Below the pieces are notes generated by a model, which made no database searches, was not told the DNA's origin, and worked only from the letters and a program-made list of their open reading frames with translations. From UBA7672 sp041166025 (GTDB taxonomy: Bacteria; Pseudomonadota; Alphaproteobacteria; Caulobacterales; Hyphomonadaceae): 42,751 nucleotides of DNA. A program made the translations under genes and the position numbers. How positions within the stretch are numbered: position 1 is the stretch's first letter; every line of letters begins with the position of its first letter. The stretch is from NCBI GenBank assembly GCA_041166025.1, contig JBEAMJ010000036.1:1-42751 (forward strand). The letters run 5' to 3'. This document shows positions 30,809 through 39,963 of the stretch, piece by piece.

Positions 30809-33257
30809 CATGAGCCTGTCGCAGACCCTGGTTTTCGGGCATCTCTGGCAGAGCGTCGCCATCGCCGCGGTGCTCGCCGCTGCGCTGATCATCGGCAAGC
30901 GTATGCGCGGCTCGGCCCGCTATGGCCTCGGCGTCGCTGCCTTCGTCACGAGCCTCGCCCTGCCGCTCGCCGCCTTTCTCCCGGGCGAAAACATCGTCGC
31001 CATGCTGCTGAAGCAGCTCAACGCGCCCGTGTCGATCGAAGTCGCCGCGCCCGGTCAACCCGCCACGCCGGTCGCTGCCCTGTCAGTAGCAGAGCCGGCG
31101 CCGGTTGAGCCTGCCGCGCCTGTGGTTGTCGATGGCGTCGAGCTTGGGCCCGTGGGTCTCGAGTCTGTCCCCATGGCTGCGCCTACGCCATCTATTTCGA
31201 CGGTGGGTGCGTTTGGGAGTGCATCGGCCGCGCCTTCGGTCCTGATCACCCTGCCGGCGCTCGCGCTGCCGGATATCGGCCTGCCGTTGCTCGTCATCTG
31301 GCTCGGCGTGGCCGCCTTCCTGTTGGTGCGCACCGTCCGCGACCTTTTCGCGGTGGAACGCCTCGTCGCCCGCGCGCGCCCGGCCGATCTGCCGCCAGCG
31401 CTCAGGTCGCGCTTCGAAGGCGTCCGCGTCGTCGTCAGCGCCGACGCGCCAGGCCCGATGGCTGCCGGCCTGCTGCGCCCCTCAATCGTCCTGCCTGAAG
31501 CGATCGCCCTCGGCTCGCCCGGCATGGCGGCGCTGCTCGAGCATGAGCACGCCCACATTCGCCGCCACGACATGCTGGCGGCGCTAGCGCAGCGTGTCGT
31601 GCTTGGCCTGTTGTGGTGGAGCCCGGCCCTCCACTGGATCAGCCGTCGCATCGACGAGGAACGCGAAGTCGCGTGCGATGAAGCCGCTGTCGACCGCACC
31701 GGCGATCCCAAGACGTTCGCTCGCTCGCTGACCAAGCAGGCCGAGAACCAGCTGTGGGTTCGTGCTCCGCGCCTCGCCGTCGGCGCCATCGGCCCGCGCT
31801 CGCACTTCGGCCGCCGTGTGCGCCGGCTGATAGACCTTGCCAAGACCGGCGGATCGCCGGCGCTCTATTCCGGCCGCCTCGCCTTTGCAGGCCTTGCCGT
31901 CGCCGTAGGTGTCGCCGCCATGGTTACCCCGCGCTTCACCGCCAACGCACAGCAACCGGATCAGAACGGGTCGATCAATCTTGTTGATCCGAGCGCGGTC
32001 GAACTCGCTCGCGACGACAACCAGCCGCCTAAGCCATCAGAGCGTCTCGACGGCGCTGGGCCCGGCGATCACGACTTCAGCTTTGAATTCAACGGCGAAG
32101 AGTTCGCGGCGTTCGGCAAGGAAATCGAGGCGATGATGGCCGAGATCGGCCCTGAACTCGAGGCGATCATGGCAGAGCTTGGGCCCGAGCTCGATGCCGA
32201 AATGGCCGGCCTCTCGACCGAACTGGCGGCCATCGGCGTCGATATCGGCGCGATGGTGAGCCAGGACGTCCTCGCGCATATGCCGGAGATTATGGAAGAG
32301 GTCCGCCGCGCGCTCGAAGAGGCTGGCGTGGATGCAGACGGCATTCACGGCCTTGACGCGCTGACGGACGCCGAACGGGACGACGTTCGCGCGGCGCTGC
32401 AGGAAGCCCGCGAGGAGATGAAGCACGCGCTGGGGCCGGAGCTTCGGGCCGAGATCCAGGCGGCGATGGACGAGGCGCGCCGCGAGATCGCGGACAATCG
32501 CGAGGAAATCGCGGCAGCCATGCGCGAACAGCACAGCAGCCTTGCGATCGCCAAGGAAGCGCTGGCGGCGGCCCGCGACGAGCTCAAGGCGGCGCGCGAG
32601 CGTGGCGACTTCAACGCGACCTCGCCTGACGGGATCGGCCTGGACATCACCCGCGACGTGCTCGACCAGCTGCGCAAGGCCGGCGTTCCGCTCGATGATG
32701 CAACGCTCGACGGGGGCAGGGGCATCCGCATCGCCATGGCGGGCCATGCCGAAGCGCGCCAGCTGATCGATGCTGCTGACGACTGCGATATGCCCGCGCT
32801 CAACAAGCTTCTCGTCGAGAAGAAGTTGAACGCCAACGCGAGGGTTCCTGGCGTCGGTTCGGCCCTGATGGGCGCGGCGGAGTCGAACTGCATCGAGGCC
32901 GCCCGCGCGCTGATCAACGCCGGCGCCGACATCGACAGCGGCTTCCCGGGCCAGGGCACGCCGCTTTCCATTGCGGCGGCCAATGGCTCGCGGGAGATGG
33001 TGCAGCTGCTCCTCGACCGGGGCGCAAAGGTCGACGCGTCGATGCCCGGCCGCAACACCCCGCTCGTCGAGGCCATCCGCGAAGGCGATCTCGCAATTGT
33101 GAAGGCGCTTGTCGACAACGGCGCCAACATCAGCCGGAAATCGGCTGTCACCGGCAGCCGCACTCCGCTCGATATCGCGGAGCGCCACGGAGAAGCCGAA
33201 ATCGCCGCCTACCTGCGCAGCAAGGGCGCGGTTGCTTCCAATCCTTCGACGTATTGA
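30795..33257 (+). CDS. M56 (BlaR1-like) sensor protease with helical segment and ankyrin repeats
   Basis: An 820-residue membrane protease. The N-terminus has about four spans (12-34, 42-62, 160-180, 362-378). The M56 catalytic motif HEHAH (250-254) sits between spans 3 and 4, with the third ligand region DEEREVACDEA (287-297) and WWSPALHW typical of BlaR1/MecR1. In BlaR1 the C-terminal sensor is a penicillin-binding domain. Here it is absent. Instead residues 400-450 are acidic, 440-605 form a long Ala/Glu-rich helical region, and 656-812 hold about five ankyrin repeats (GADIDSGFPGQGTPLSIAAA, NGSREMVQLLLDRGAKVD). Ankyrins usually bind proteins. The last span implies that this whole tail is extracytoplasmic. 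ATG at 30795 or 30801. I infer a sensor of an unknown envelope signal that cleaves or inactivates the adjacent BlaI. Confidence 0.9.
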   Translation: MAMTDMSLSQTLVFGHLWQSVAIAAVLAAALIIGKRMRGSARYGLGVAAFVTSLALPLAAFLPGENIVAMLLKQLNAPVSIEVAAPGQPATPVAALSVAEPAPVEPAAPVVVDGVELGPVGLESVPMAAPTPSISTVGAFGSASAAPSVLITLPALALPDIGLPLLVIWLGVAAFLLVRTVRDLFAVERLVARARPADLPPALRSRFEGVRVVVSADAPGPMAAGLLRPSIVLPEAIALGSPGMAALLEHEHAHIRRHDMLAALAQRVVLGLLWWSPALHWISRRIDEEREVACDEAAVDRTGDPKTFARSLTKQAENQLWVRAPRLAVGAIGPRSHFGRRVRRLIDLAKTGGSPALYSGRLAFAGLAVAVGVAAMVTPRFTANAQQPDQNGSINLVDPSAVELARDDNQPPKPSERLDGAGPGDHDFSFEFNGEEFAAFGKEIEAMMAEIGPELEAIMAELGPELDAEMAGLSTELAAIGVDIGAMVSQDVLAHMPEIMEEVRRALEEAGVDADGIHGLDALTDAERDDVRAALQEAREEMKHALGPELRAEIQAAMDEARREIADNREEIAAAMREQHSSLAIAKEALAAARDELKAARERGDFNATSPDGIGLDITRDVLDQLRKAGVPLDDATLDGGRGIRIAMAGHAEARQLIDAADDCDMPALNKLLVEKKLNANARVPGVGSALMGAAESNCIEAARALINAGADIDSGFPGQGTPLSIAAANGSREMVQLLLDRGAKVDASMPGRNTPLVEAIREGDLAIVKALVDNGANISRKSAVTGSRTPLDIAERHGEAEIAAYLRSKGAVASNPSTY

Positions 33258-33312
33258 CGCGGCCTGCGTTAACGCGACCTAAGGACGACGGACGCAGACC
33301 GGGCTAAGAGCG

Positions 33313-33338
33313 AGAATGCCGCGTGAGTGCGGCATTCT
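33313..33338 (+). terminator. Hairpin after the M56 gene
   Basis: A perfect 10-bp stem with a 6-base loop, AGAATGCCGC - GTGAGT - GCGGCATTCT, lies 55 bases after the M56 stop and 85 before the TonB receptor start. The following TGAATCC gives little T-tract, so termination may be partial. Confidence 0.55.
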
Positions 33339-33423
33339 TGAATCCGGGACGAACGGCGCGTTCTGGGCAGTTGCGTGTCCTCCCAAGGTTCGCGGCTGAA
33401 GATACGCCGCGCGGGGACGAACG

Positions 33424-35583
33424 ATGCCGCAGCGGACACGAAACGCATGGCGCACGGGCGGCCTGATGCTGGCCGGCGGCTTGATGTTCGTGGCGCCGTC
33501 GCCTCCCGCTCTCGCGCAGGATAGCGAGCCGGCCGCCGCCGCGCAGGCGCAGGTTTATGAACCCGCCTTCTTCGCCCGCTTTGCGCCACAGACGGCAGCG
33601 GACATGGTCCGCAACGTTCCGGGATTCCGGATCAGTGGAAACAACAATGACCAGCGCGGTTTTGGGCAGGCGCGCCAGAACGTCCTGATCAATGGCCGGC
33701 GCGTGTCGGGCAAGGCGAACGACGCCGCCAACGCGCTCGGCCGGATCAGCGCCGAAAGCGTCATCCGGATCGAGATCATCGACGGCGCGACGCTCAACAT
33801 TCCGGGCCTCTCGGGACAGGTGGCGAATGTCGTCGCGCGGGTGGAGGCCCTGAGCGGCAACTGGGAGTGGAGGCCGGAATTCCGCGAGAGCGAGCAGCCC
33901 TCCTTCTTTCGCGGCTCGGTCTCCGCAAGCGGAAAGACGGAGGATGGCTGGTCGTGGTCGGCTGAACTCGGCGGCTTCGAGTTCAACAACGGCGATTTCG
34001 GCGTCGGTATCATCAGCGACGGCGTGGGGAACGTCACCGAGCTTCGTCGCGAGGGGTTCACAGGTTCGGGCGACGGACCGAATCTCGCCGCGACGCTGAC
34101 GTATGAAGCGACTGACGGCGCCATCGCCAACCTCAACCTGGCGCTCAATGCATTCAATTTTGTCGGGCGCGAGGACTCCTTCCGTGATCCGGCCGCCAGC
34201 CCGCCCTCCTTCCGCGCCTCGAATTTCGGCGAGGACGAGGTTCGTGGCGAGATCGGCGCCGACTACGAGTTCGATCTCGGTCCCGGCCGGCTCAAGCTCA
34301 TCGGCCTTCGGCGATCCGGTCAGGAAGACGACTATGCTCGTGTCGAATCCTTCGATGAGGCCGGCGCCTATGTTCCCGATTCCGGCGCGCGCGTGGTCGG
34401 GCGCGCCGAGACAGGCGAAAGCATCCTGCGCGGCGAGTACGGGCTCAGCGCCCTTGACGGCGACATTCAGCTGGCCGTGGAAGGCGCTTTCAATTTCCTC
34501 GATCTCGCCACCGATTTCGGCCAACGCCAGCCCGACGGCAGCTATCTCATGAGCGCCTTGCCTGACGGCACGGCGCGGGTGGAGGAGCGACGCGCAGAGA
34601 CCAATCTCTCCTACAGCCGCCAGCTCGACAGCGCGTGGAGCCTGCAGAGTTCGCTTGGGGTCGAATACTCCGAACTGGCGCAGACGGGCGCCAATGGACA
34701 GACCCGCGAATTCGTCCGCCCCAAGGGGTTCGTGTCCCTCGCCTGGAAGCCCGACGACGATTTCGACCTGAACCTGAAGGTCGAGCGCGAGGTGGGGCAG
34801 CTCGACTTCGACGACTTCCTTTCGTCGGTGGACATCCAGAACAACAATCAGTCCTCTGGCAATGTGCAGCTTGTGCCGGAGCAGGAGTGGCAGTTTTCCA
34901 CCGAGATCAACCGCAAGCTGGGCCGTTGGGGCGCGATCAAGTTCACCAGCCATCTGACCCTGATTGAGGACGTGGTCGACCAGGTGCCGATCGGCGCCAA
35001 CGGCCAGCCTGCCTCGCTCCTCGCCGACATTCGCGGGCAGGGCGTCGGCAATATCGATACTGCGTGGGCGTTCTCGCCCGCCATTTCGGGCACCATCAAC
35101 TTCGACCCCCTCGGCGCCAAGGGCCTGCAGGCGGAATTCAACCTGCGCTATCGCATGAGCGAAGTCGAAGATCCGCTGAACGGCGACACGCGCGAGATCA
35201 GCAACACGCTCAAGATGTCAGGGCTTCTGGCCCTGCGCTGGGACATTCCCGGTACGACCTGGGTGATCGGCGGCGGCATCGAGGAAAACCAGCGCTATGC
35301 GCGCTATCGCCTCGATCAGGTGGCCCGCAACTGGCAGGATCCGTCGATCCTGTTCGCTTCGATCGAGAACAAGGACGTGTTCGGCATTCGCGTCCGCCTG
35401 CAGGCATCGAACCTCGCCGACACCTCGGAGAACTTCAAGCGCGAAGTCTATTGCAACCTCAGCTGCGGCGCCGATCCCAACGACGACAGTCCGCGCCTGC
35501 GCACCAATCCCATCGACTTCGTCGAAGAGCGCTACCGCCCCTTCGGTCCGATCATTCGCCTCGAAGTCTCCGGCACGTTCTAG
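33424..35583 (+). CDS. TonB-dependent outer-membrane receptor (TBDR 2)
   Basis: A 719-residue receptor. The leader RTGGLMLAGGLMFVAPSPPA with a likely cleavage after ALA (residue 31) is followed by an Ala/Gln linker and the block EPAFFARF...DMVRNVPGF (46-68), shared almost residue for residue with TBDR 1. The plug (NVLINGRRVSGKANDAANAL) and barrel follow, with a terminal Phe (GTF). The substrate is unknown. It is preceded by GGGGA 8-10 bases before the ATG. It follows the M56 gene after a hairpin and may or may not belong to that transcription unit. It converges on terC with 4 bases between the stops. Confidence 0.92.
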   Translation: MPQRTRNAWRTGGLMLAGGLMFVAPSPPALAQDSEPAAAAQAQVYEPAFFARFAPQTAADMVRNVPGFRISGNNNDQRGFGQARQNVLINGRRVSGKANDAANALGRISAESVIRIEIIDGATLNIPGLSGQVANVVARVEALSGNWEWRPEFRESEQPSFFRGSVSASGKTEDGWSWSAELGGFEFNNGDFGVGIISDGVGNVTELRREGFTGSGDGPNLAATLTYEATDGAIANLNLALNAFNFVGREDSFRDPAASPPSFRASNFGEDEVRGEIGADYEFDLGPGRLKLIGLRRSGQEDDYARVESFDEAGAYVPDSGARVVGRAETGESILRGEYGLSALDGDIQLAVEGAFNFLDLATDFGQRQPDGSYLMSALPDGTARVEERRAETNLSYSRQLDSAWSLQSSLGVEYSELAQTGANGQTREFVRPKGFVSLAWKPDDDFDLNLKVEREVGQLDFDDFLSSVDIQNNNQSSGNVQLVPEQEWQFSTEINRKLGRWGAIKFTSHLTLIEDVVDQVPIGANGQPASLLADIRGQGVGNIDTAWAFSPAISGTINFDPLGAKGLQAEFNLRYRMSEVEDPLNGDTREISNTLKMSGLLALRWDIPGTTWVIGGGIEENQRYARYRLDQVARNWQDPSILFASIENKDVFGIRVRLQASNLADTSENFKREVYCNLSCGADPNDDSPRLRTNPIDFVEERYRPFGPIIRLEVSGTF

Positions 35584-35587
35584 GAGT

Positions 35588-36325
35588 TCAGTGCGCCGTC
35601 GGCGCATAGGCCGGATGCAGCGGGCAGGCGGTCGTCATTTCTGTGCCCATGCCGAACCAGGACGGGTTGCACGCCTGCACCTGCAGATAGCCGTCCCACA
35701 TCATCTTGAGCGCGACCCACAGAATGACCGCGAGGCCGATATAGGCGATCCAGCGATGCCGTTGCAGCAGGCGGGCGATGAAGGTCGCAGCGACGCCCAT
35801 CAGGATCACGGATAGCGCCAGGCCGAAGATGAGGATGATCGGCGGATGGCCATGCGCCGCGCCAGCCACGGCGAGCACATTGTCGAGCGACATCGAGACA
35901 TCCGCGACGATGATTTGGATCACGGCGTCGCGCAGCGACTTGCGCTTGCCCACGGGCTGGCCGGCCACAAGCCCGTCTGCGTTGATGTCCACCCCGGTGA
36001 GCGCCTCTTCGTCGGCGTGGGGCGGCGAGCGCAGCTCGCGCCACATCTTCCAGCACACCCACAGCAGCAGGATGCCGCCCACGATCAGGAGGCCGATGAT
36101 GGCCAGCAGCTGCGTGGCTACCAGCGCGAACACGATGCGCAGGCCGGTCGCCGCCAGGATGCCGATCATGATCGCCTTGTTCCGCTGCTCCTTCGGCAGG
36201 CCGGCCGCGGCAAGGCCGATGATCACGGCATTGTCGCCCGCCAGGACAAGGTCGATCCAGATGATGGTGAAGAAGGCCCCCGCTGTTTCCGGTGAAAACA
36301 GGTCAGGCGGAAGCAGGTCGGGCAA
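35588..36325 (-). CDS. TerC family integral membrane protein
   Basis: A 245-residue inner-membrane protein with about seven spans. The family signatures are WIDLVLAGDNAVIIGLA in the first span and DVSMSLDNVLAVAGAAHG in the second half, each with conserved Asp residues thought to bind metal ions. TerC proteins are linked to tellurite resistance and, in YkoY/Alx relatives, to Mn export that loads exported enzymes. The size fits the shorter YjbE/YceF branch. The hydrophilic loop near residues 100-125 separates the two halves. A GGGAGA Shine-Dalgarno sequence lies upstream of the ATG. The substrate metal here is not determined. Confidence 0.88.
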   Translation of the reverse strand: MPDLLPPDLFSPETAGAFFTIIWIDLVLAGDNAVIIGLAAAGLPKEQRNKAIMIGILAATGLRIVFALVATQLLAIIGLLIVGGILLLWVCWKMWRELRSPPHADEEALTGVDINADGLVAGQPVGKRKSLRDAVIQIIVADVSMSLDNVLAVAGAAHGHPPIILIFGLALSVILMGVAATFIARLLQRHRWIAYIGLAVILWVALKMMWDGYLQVQACNPSWFGMGTEMTTACPLHPAYAPTAH

Positions 36326-36457
36326 AGGCGTCTCCCACAGCGCCTGTCGCCGGGGCGCGATCCGCTCCCATCCGCGATATGGGGCTGCTTTTCAAGTGGC
36401 GAGGCGCCGCGATGTGCGGCGCTGACGGAATCGCGGCTGGCCGACGCCGAAAGAAAA

Positions 36458-36485
36458 GGGCTCCCCTGAGCGATCAGGGGAGCCC
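36458..36485 (-). terminator. Rho-independent terminator for the minus-strand secreted-protein gene
   Basis: A perfect 12-bp stem, GGGCTCCCCTGA - GCGA - TCAGGGGAGCCC, is preceded on the plus strand by AAAGAAAA (36449-36457), which reads as a T-tract after the stem on the minus strand. It ends 24 bases past the stop codon at 36510. Confidence 0.85.
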
Positions 36486-36509
36486 GTCTGTCTTCCAGTA
36501 GCGCCTAGC

Positions 36510-37610
36510 CTAGTTCTTGCCCTTACCGGACTTGGTCGCGGAGACCTTCTTGGCGGCCTCTGCGGCTTCCTGTGCTTCGAGCACGCGGGCGCCGAGCAGG
36601 ATGCCCGGCAGGGCGTGGTTGCCTTCGTGGCACGCGTATTCGTAGAGCGGATTGCCGAGCGGGCTGAACTCGTATTCGCCGCCCCACGGCTTGTCCCACA
36701 GCGTCGGGTCCTCGACGGTGAAGGCGTAATGCAGACGATCCTCGGCAACGCGTGTGAACCGCTCGGTTACCTTGAGGTTTTCCCATGACCCGGCGAACGC
36801 CTGCGAACGCGGCAGGTTGATCGTGTCCACCACCAGCGTGTCGCCCTCCCAGCGGCCGATCGAATCCCCGAAATAGGGACGCACGCCGTCGGTGCGATGC
36901 TTGCCGTTAAGCCGGATGATGCGCGCGTCATGATTCATCTCGACGGTGATGACCACATGGTCCGGCGACTGCACGAAGTGATAGTTGTTGTTGTAGAACC
37001 CGTTCGCGAGCATTGGGGGGCCGCCATTGCGTCCGAAGGAGATCACGCAGCGCTCGCCCAGTGAACGGCGTTCGTAGGTGTCGAAAGCGCCCGAGCCCGG
37101 CGGATTCTGCGGCGCAGGCGCCACGACCGCGCCGGCCTTGCGCGGCGGGAACTGGCCGTTCTCCGTGGTGAGGATCGAGGTGCGGCCCACGCCGCCAACA
37201 CGCATGACATGGTTGCCCGGATCGAGCCAGCCGCGGTTGTAGCCGCCGACGTCGCCGCCGGCAGCGGCAAATTCGGGCCGCACCACCGTGGCGGCCGGTC
37301 GGTAGTCCGCCGGTGCGTTCGGGTCAGTCGGTGCATCGCCTTCCTCGATCTCGACCTGCACCTGGGCTTCGAGCTTGGCGATTTCCTGCTCATCAAGGGT
37401 GAGGCGGTTGCCATACTCGGCGCGGCGGTTGATCGGCGTGATCGAGGCGCTGGACCACACCCCCTGTAGGTCTGGCTGGCCGAAAGCGGTGCGGGGGGCC
37501 TTGTAGCCGTCCTTGACGATCGGCGTACCGGGGGCGGGGCCGGTCTGGGCCAAGGCCAGGCCCGTAGCGGCCAGGGCCGTGCCAAGCGCCAACACAAGAG
37601 CAATTCTCAC
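36510..37610 (-). CDS. Secreted protein of unknown function (WEGDTLVVDT family)
   Basis: A 366-residue exported protein that starts at GTG 37610, with GGAGG 6 bases upstream. The leader RIALVLALGTALAATGLALAQ is cleavable. The mature part includes PRTAFGQPDLQGVW, NRGWLDPGN, ARIIRLNGKHRTDGVRPYFG, then GRWEGDTLVVDTINLPR, ERFTRVAEDRLHYAFTVEDP and EYACHEGNHALPGILLGAR. I recall this pattern (W-EGDTLVVDT followed by ERF and YECHEGN) in many uncharacterised secreted proteins of Proteobacteria and Acidobacteria. No enzyme has been assigned that I know of. The tail is Lys/Ala-rich. Periplasmic location is likely. Confidence 0.75.
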   Translation of the reverse strand: MRIALVLALGTALAATGLALAQTGPAPGTPIVKDGYKAPRTAFGQPDLQGVWSSASITPINRRAEYGNRLTLDEQEIAKLEAQVQVEIEEGDAPTDPNAPADYRPAATVVRPEFAAAGGDVGGYNRGWLDPGNHVMRVGGVGRTSILTTENGQFPPRKAGAVVAPAPQNPPGSGAFDTYERRSLGERCVISFGRNGGPPMLANGFYNNNYHFVQSPDHVVITVEMNHDARIIRLNGKHRTDGVRPYFGDSIGRWEGDTLVVDTINLPRSQAFAGSWENLKVTERFTRVAEDRLHYAFTVEDPTLWDKPWGGEYEFSPLGNPLYEYACHEGNHALPGILLGARVLEAQEAAEAAKKVSATKSGKGKN

Positions 37611-37862
37611 GGATAGCCTCCAGATCTGACCGCATTTGCGGCTTTTCGCGACTTCTAGAGCCTAACTTGCCGCTCCGGCAATGCGACGAAGGCCTCGCGA
37701 GCGGTCACACCTCAGCGACCGCTTGACTTTGTCGCAGCAATCCTGTCTTTCCGCCGCTCCTCCGGCCCGCAAAAGCCGGACATGACGGGTTGGTGCGCCG
37801 CCGCCGTTGCAATCGTGGGAGCCATAGGGGCCCCGCCGGAGCGCGCCGAAATTGAGGTTCCC

Positions 37863-38480
37863 ATGTCTCGGCGCAACAACGCCAAGTACAAGCTCGACCG
37901 CCGCGTTGGTGAAAACGTCTGGGGTCGCCCCAAGTCTCCGATCAACAAGCGCCAGTCCCGGCCCGGCCAGCACGGTGCCCGCCGCTCGAACAAGCCGTCG
38001 GACTTCGGCCTGCAGCTGATGGCCAAGCAGAAGCTGAAGGGCTTCTACGGCGACATCACCGAGAAGCAGTTCCGCAAGACTTACGAAGAGGCCGCCCGCC
38101 GCACCGGCAACACCGCCGAGCTGCTCGTCGGCCTGCTCGAGTCGCGCCTTGATACGGTCGTCTACCGCGCCAAGTTCGTGCCGACGATCTTTGCCGCGCG
38201 CCAGTTCGTGAATCACGGTCACGTGACGCTGAACGGCAAGAAGGCCAACATCGCTTCCATGCTGGTCAAGCCCGGCGACGTGGTGCAGGTGCGCGAGAAG
38301 TCACGCAACATGGCTCTGGTGATCGAGGCGATGGGTTCTGGCGAGCGCGAAGTTCCTGAGTACGTCGAAGTCGATCAGAAGGCCGGCACTGCCAAGTTTG
38401 TCCGCATGCCCGCCCTATCCGACATCCCCTACGCGGCCCGCATGGAGCCGAACCTGGTGGTCGAATACTATTCCTCGTAA
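37863..38480 (+). CDS. rpsD: 30S ribosomal protein S4
   Basis: A 205-residue S4, a primary 16S rRNA-binding protein that starts 30S assembly. SRRNNAKYKLDRRVGENVWG opens the protein, and the S4 RNA-binding domain is at about 95-160 (ESRLDTVVYRAKFVPTIFAARQFVNHGHVTLNGKKANIASMLVKPGDVVQ). The length is exactly typical. It is not in an rpoA-type ribosomal operon here but alone, as in many Alphaproteobacteria. TTGACT at 37723-37728 is a possible -35 box 135 bases upstream; I see no good -10. A terminator follows at 38507-38540. Confidence 0.98.
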   Translation: MSRRNNAKYKLDRRVGENVWGRPKSPINKRQSRPGQHGARRSNKPSDFGLQLMAKQKLKGFYGDITEKQFRKTYEEAARRTGNTAELLVGLLESRLDTVVYRAKFVPTIFAARQFVNHGHVTLNGKKANIASMLVKPGDVVQVREKSRNMALVIEAMGSGEREVPEYVEVDQKAGTAKFVRMPALSDIPYAARMEPNLVVEYYSS

Positions 38481-38506
38481 GGCGACGCGACTGCAGAACA
38501 CGAGAG

Positions 38507-38540
38507 AGGGCGGCCCGGGCAACCGGCCGCCCTTTCGCTT
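38507..38540 (+). terminator. Terminator after rpsD
   Basis: AGGGCGGCC (38507-38515) pairs with GGCCGCCCT (38525-38533); the short loop can extend the stem by two pairs. It is followed by TTCGCTTTT and lies 26 bases after the rpsD stop. Confidence 0.75.
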
Positions 38541-38617
38541 TTCCGGCCGCCCTTCTGATGAGATGGGCCTGAAGGCGGTTCGCAGCAGAGTTCGCAGCCT
38601 CGGCGGCGCAGAAGCCT

Positions 38618-39058
38618 TCAGCGTGGACTTCTGGGTTGATGGGATAGCGCCAGAAGGATTGGTGGGGCGAGCAACTCGATCCACATCAGCACGACAAAGA
38701 GGGGATGGGGCGCGCCCACAGAGACGTACGAGACGGCACGCCCCATTCCTCCAAGCATGAAGATCGCTAGCATCAGACGGACCAGGCCGAGCCGCTCCTG
38801 AAATGAACGCAGGGGCCACAAGCCGGCGCCTCCATACGCGATGAATAGAACCGAATAGAAGCGCATTTCGCTGTCGATGTCGGGACCGCGCAGCCCTGTC
38901 AGTGGTACGACATCTGGCGCGGCAACCTGCAAGGCGGTCGTGAAGGCGTCGCCGGTCGCGCTTGGCCCAAGCAAGAAGATCAACCCTCCGATCAGGAGTG
39001 CGGCGCCCGCAAGCAGGACCATTGCGAACCGGAGGATGACAAGACGGGTTGCGAGCAT
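38618..39058 (-). CDS. DUF4345-type membrane protein
   Basis: A 146-residue protein with four spans: VILRFAMVLLAGAALLIGGLI, FYSVLFIAYGGAGLWPL, LGLVRLMLAIFMLGGMGRAVSYV and LFVVLMWIELLAPPILLAL. The central EMRFYSVLFIAYG and GGMGRAVSYVSVGAPHP match the DUF4345 family, whose function is not known. It lies 4 bases downstream of the AAC(3)-like gene on the minus strand and is almost certainly cotranscribed with it. Confidence 0.8.
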   Translation of the reverse strand: MLATRLVILRFAMVLLAGAALLIGGLIFLLGPSATGDAFTTALQVAAPDVVPLTGLRGPDIDSEMRFYSVLFIAYGGAGLWPLRSFQERLGLVRLMLAIFMLGGMGRAVSYVSVGAPHPLFVVLMWIELLAPPILLALSHQPRSPR

Positions 39059-39062
39059 GGCG

Positions 39063-39803
39063 TTAGCGATTCCCTCCGAGTTCGCGGTTCATCCACGCCA
39101 CGGCAAACGACACAAAGTCCTGAGCATCGAACAGTTCCGCTTCACATGCGCCGACCATTCCCACGCGGGCAAGTCCGGCGGATTTGTAGTCGAGAAAGAT
39201 CTGCGGAAAGTAGTCGCCATGAGGCCAGTCGGCGATGCCGTCGGTGTCGTCCAGGCTATCAATCAGGGTTTCGCCGGCCCGTGCCGTCACGTAGCGGCGG
39301 CGTGCGCGTATCTTGTTGGGAACATCCGCGAGATATTCAGCATAGTGCGTCAGCGTCACCGTGTCCGGATTGGCGCCCAACCGGAGGACGCGGCCGCCCA
39401 GACGGGTCAGGCGCTCGAGCGGAGATCCCGGCCCGTGATAGTCATTTAGAGGCGTTGGTTCGAGCAGCTCTGCCGCGCGCCGCCCGATGGCGCCAAATCT
39501 GTCTGCCGGATGGTTCGACACGCGAACTCCAGAGTAGGTCCTGAAGCTCTCTGCCAGCACGCCCATGTCCTCGACATCGACGGGTGTAAGCAGCGGATCG
39601 AATGGCTCATCCTCATCGGCGCCCAGCACCATCAGAAGAGTTCCGTTGAGTCCTACGGCTTCCAGTTGCGCACGTATGAGACCTATCGCGCCGCCCTCGA
39701 CGCACCCGATCCGCCTCATGCTTGCATGGGTCATGACGATGTCGCCGGGCCGGATGCCGACCGATTTCAATTCCTGGACGAGTTGCTGTTGGCTTGTCAT
39801 CAT
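39063..39803 (-). CDS. AAC(3)-like N-acetyltransferase
   Basis: A 246-residue member of the aminoglycoside 3-N-acetyltransferase family. Conserved blocks are GIRPGDIVMTHASMRRIGCVEGG, LNGTLLMVLGADEDEP, ESFRTYSGVRVSNHPADRFGAIG and LRLGANPDTVTLTHYAEYLA, where Asp and His residues of the active site lie. Chromosomal members without a resistance context often acetylate other amines. This sits with a DUF4345 gene and no mobile element, so a role in drug resistance is not implied. Start is uncertain: the double ATG at 39803/39800 fits family length, although longer starts up to 39917 are in frame and none has a good ribosome-binding site. Confidence 0.82.
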   Translation of the reverse strand: MMTSQQQLVQELKSVGIRPGDIVMTHASMRRIGCVEGGAIGLIRAQLEAVGLNGTLLMVLGADEDEPFDPLLTPVDVEDMGVLAESFRTYSGVRVSNHPADRFGAIGRRAAELLEPTPLNDYHGPGSPLERLTRLGGRVLRLGANPDTVTLTHYAEYLADVPNKIRARRRYVTARAGETLIDSLDDTDGIADWPHGDYFPQIFLDYKSAGLARVGMVGACEAELFDAQDFVSFAVAWMNRELGGNR

Positions 39804-39963
39804 GACGATCCAGGGCTTGTAGGCCTGCCGCAGGCTGATCTCCAACGCTGGAGAGATCAACCTTGGCCTGATCTCCATTCGCGCTGGCTTGTCCGTATCA
39901 GGCGAATGCCGGGACACGCCAACGAATAGCCGCTAGTCTCCACGCATACTTCCGGAGTTTGCG

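Noticed and set aside
39063..39803. AAC(3)-like gene as a mobile antibiotic-resistance gene
   Set aside because: No integron, transposon or plasmid feature flanks it, and base use looks like its neighbours; a chromosomal housekeeping or unknown role is more likely.
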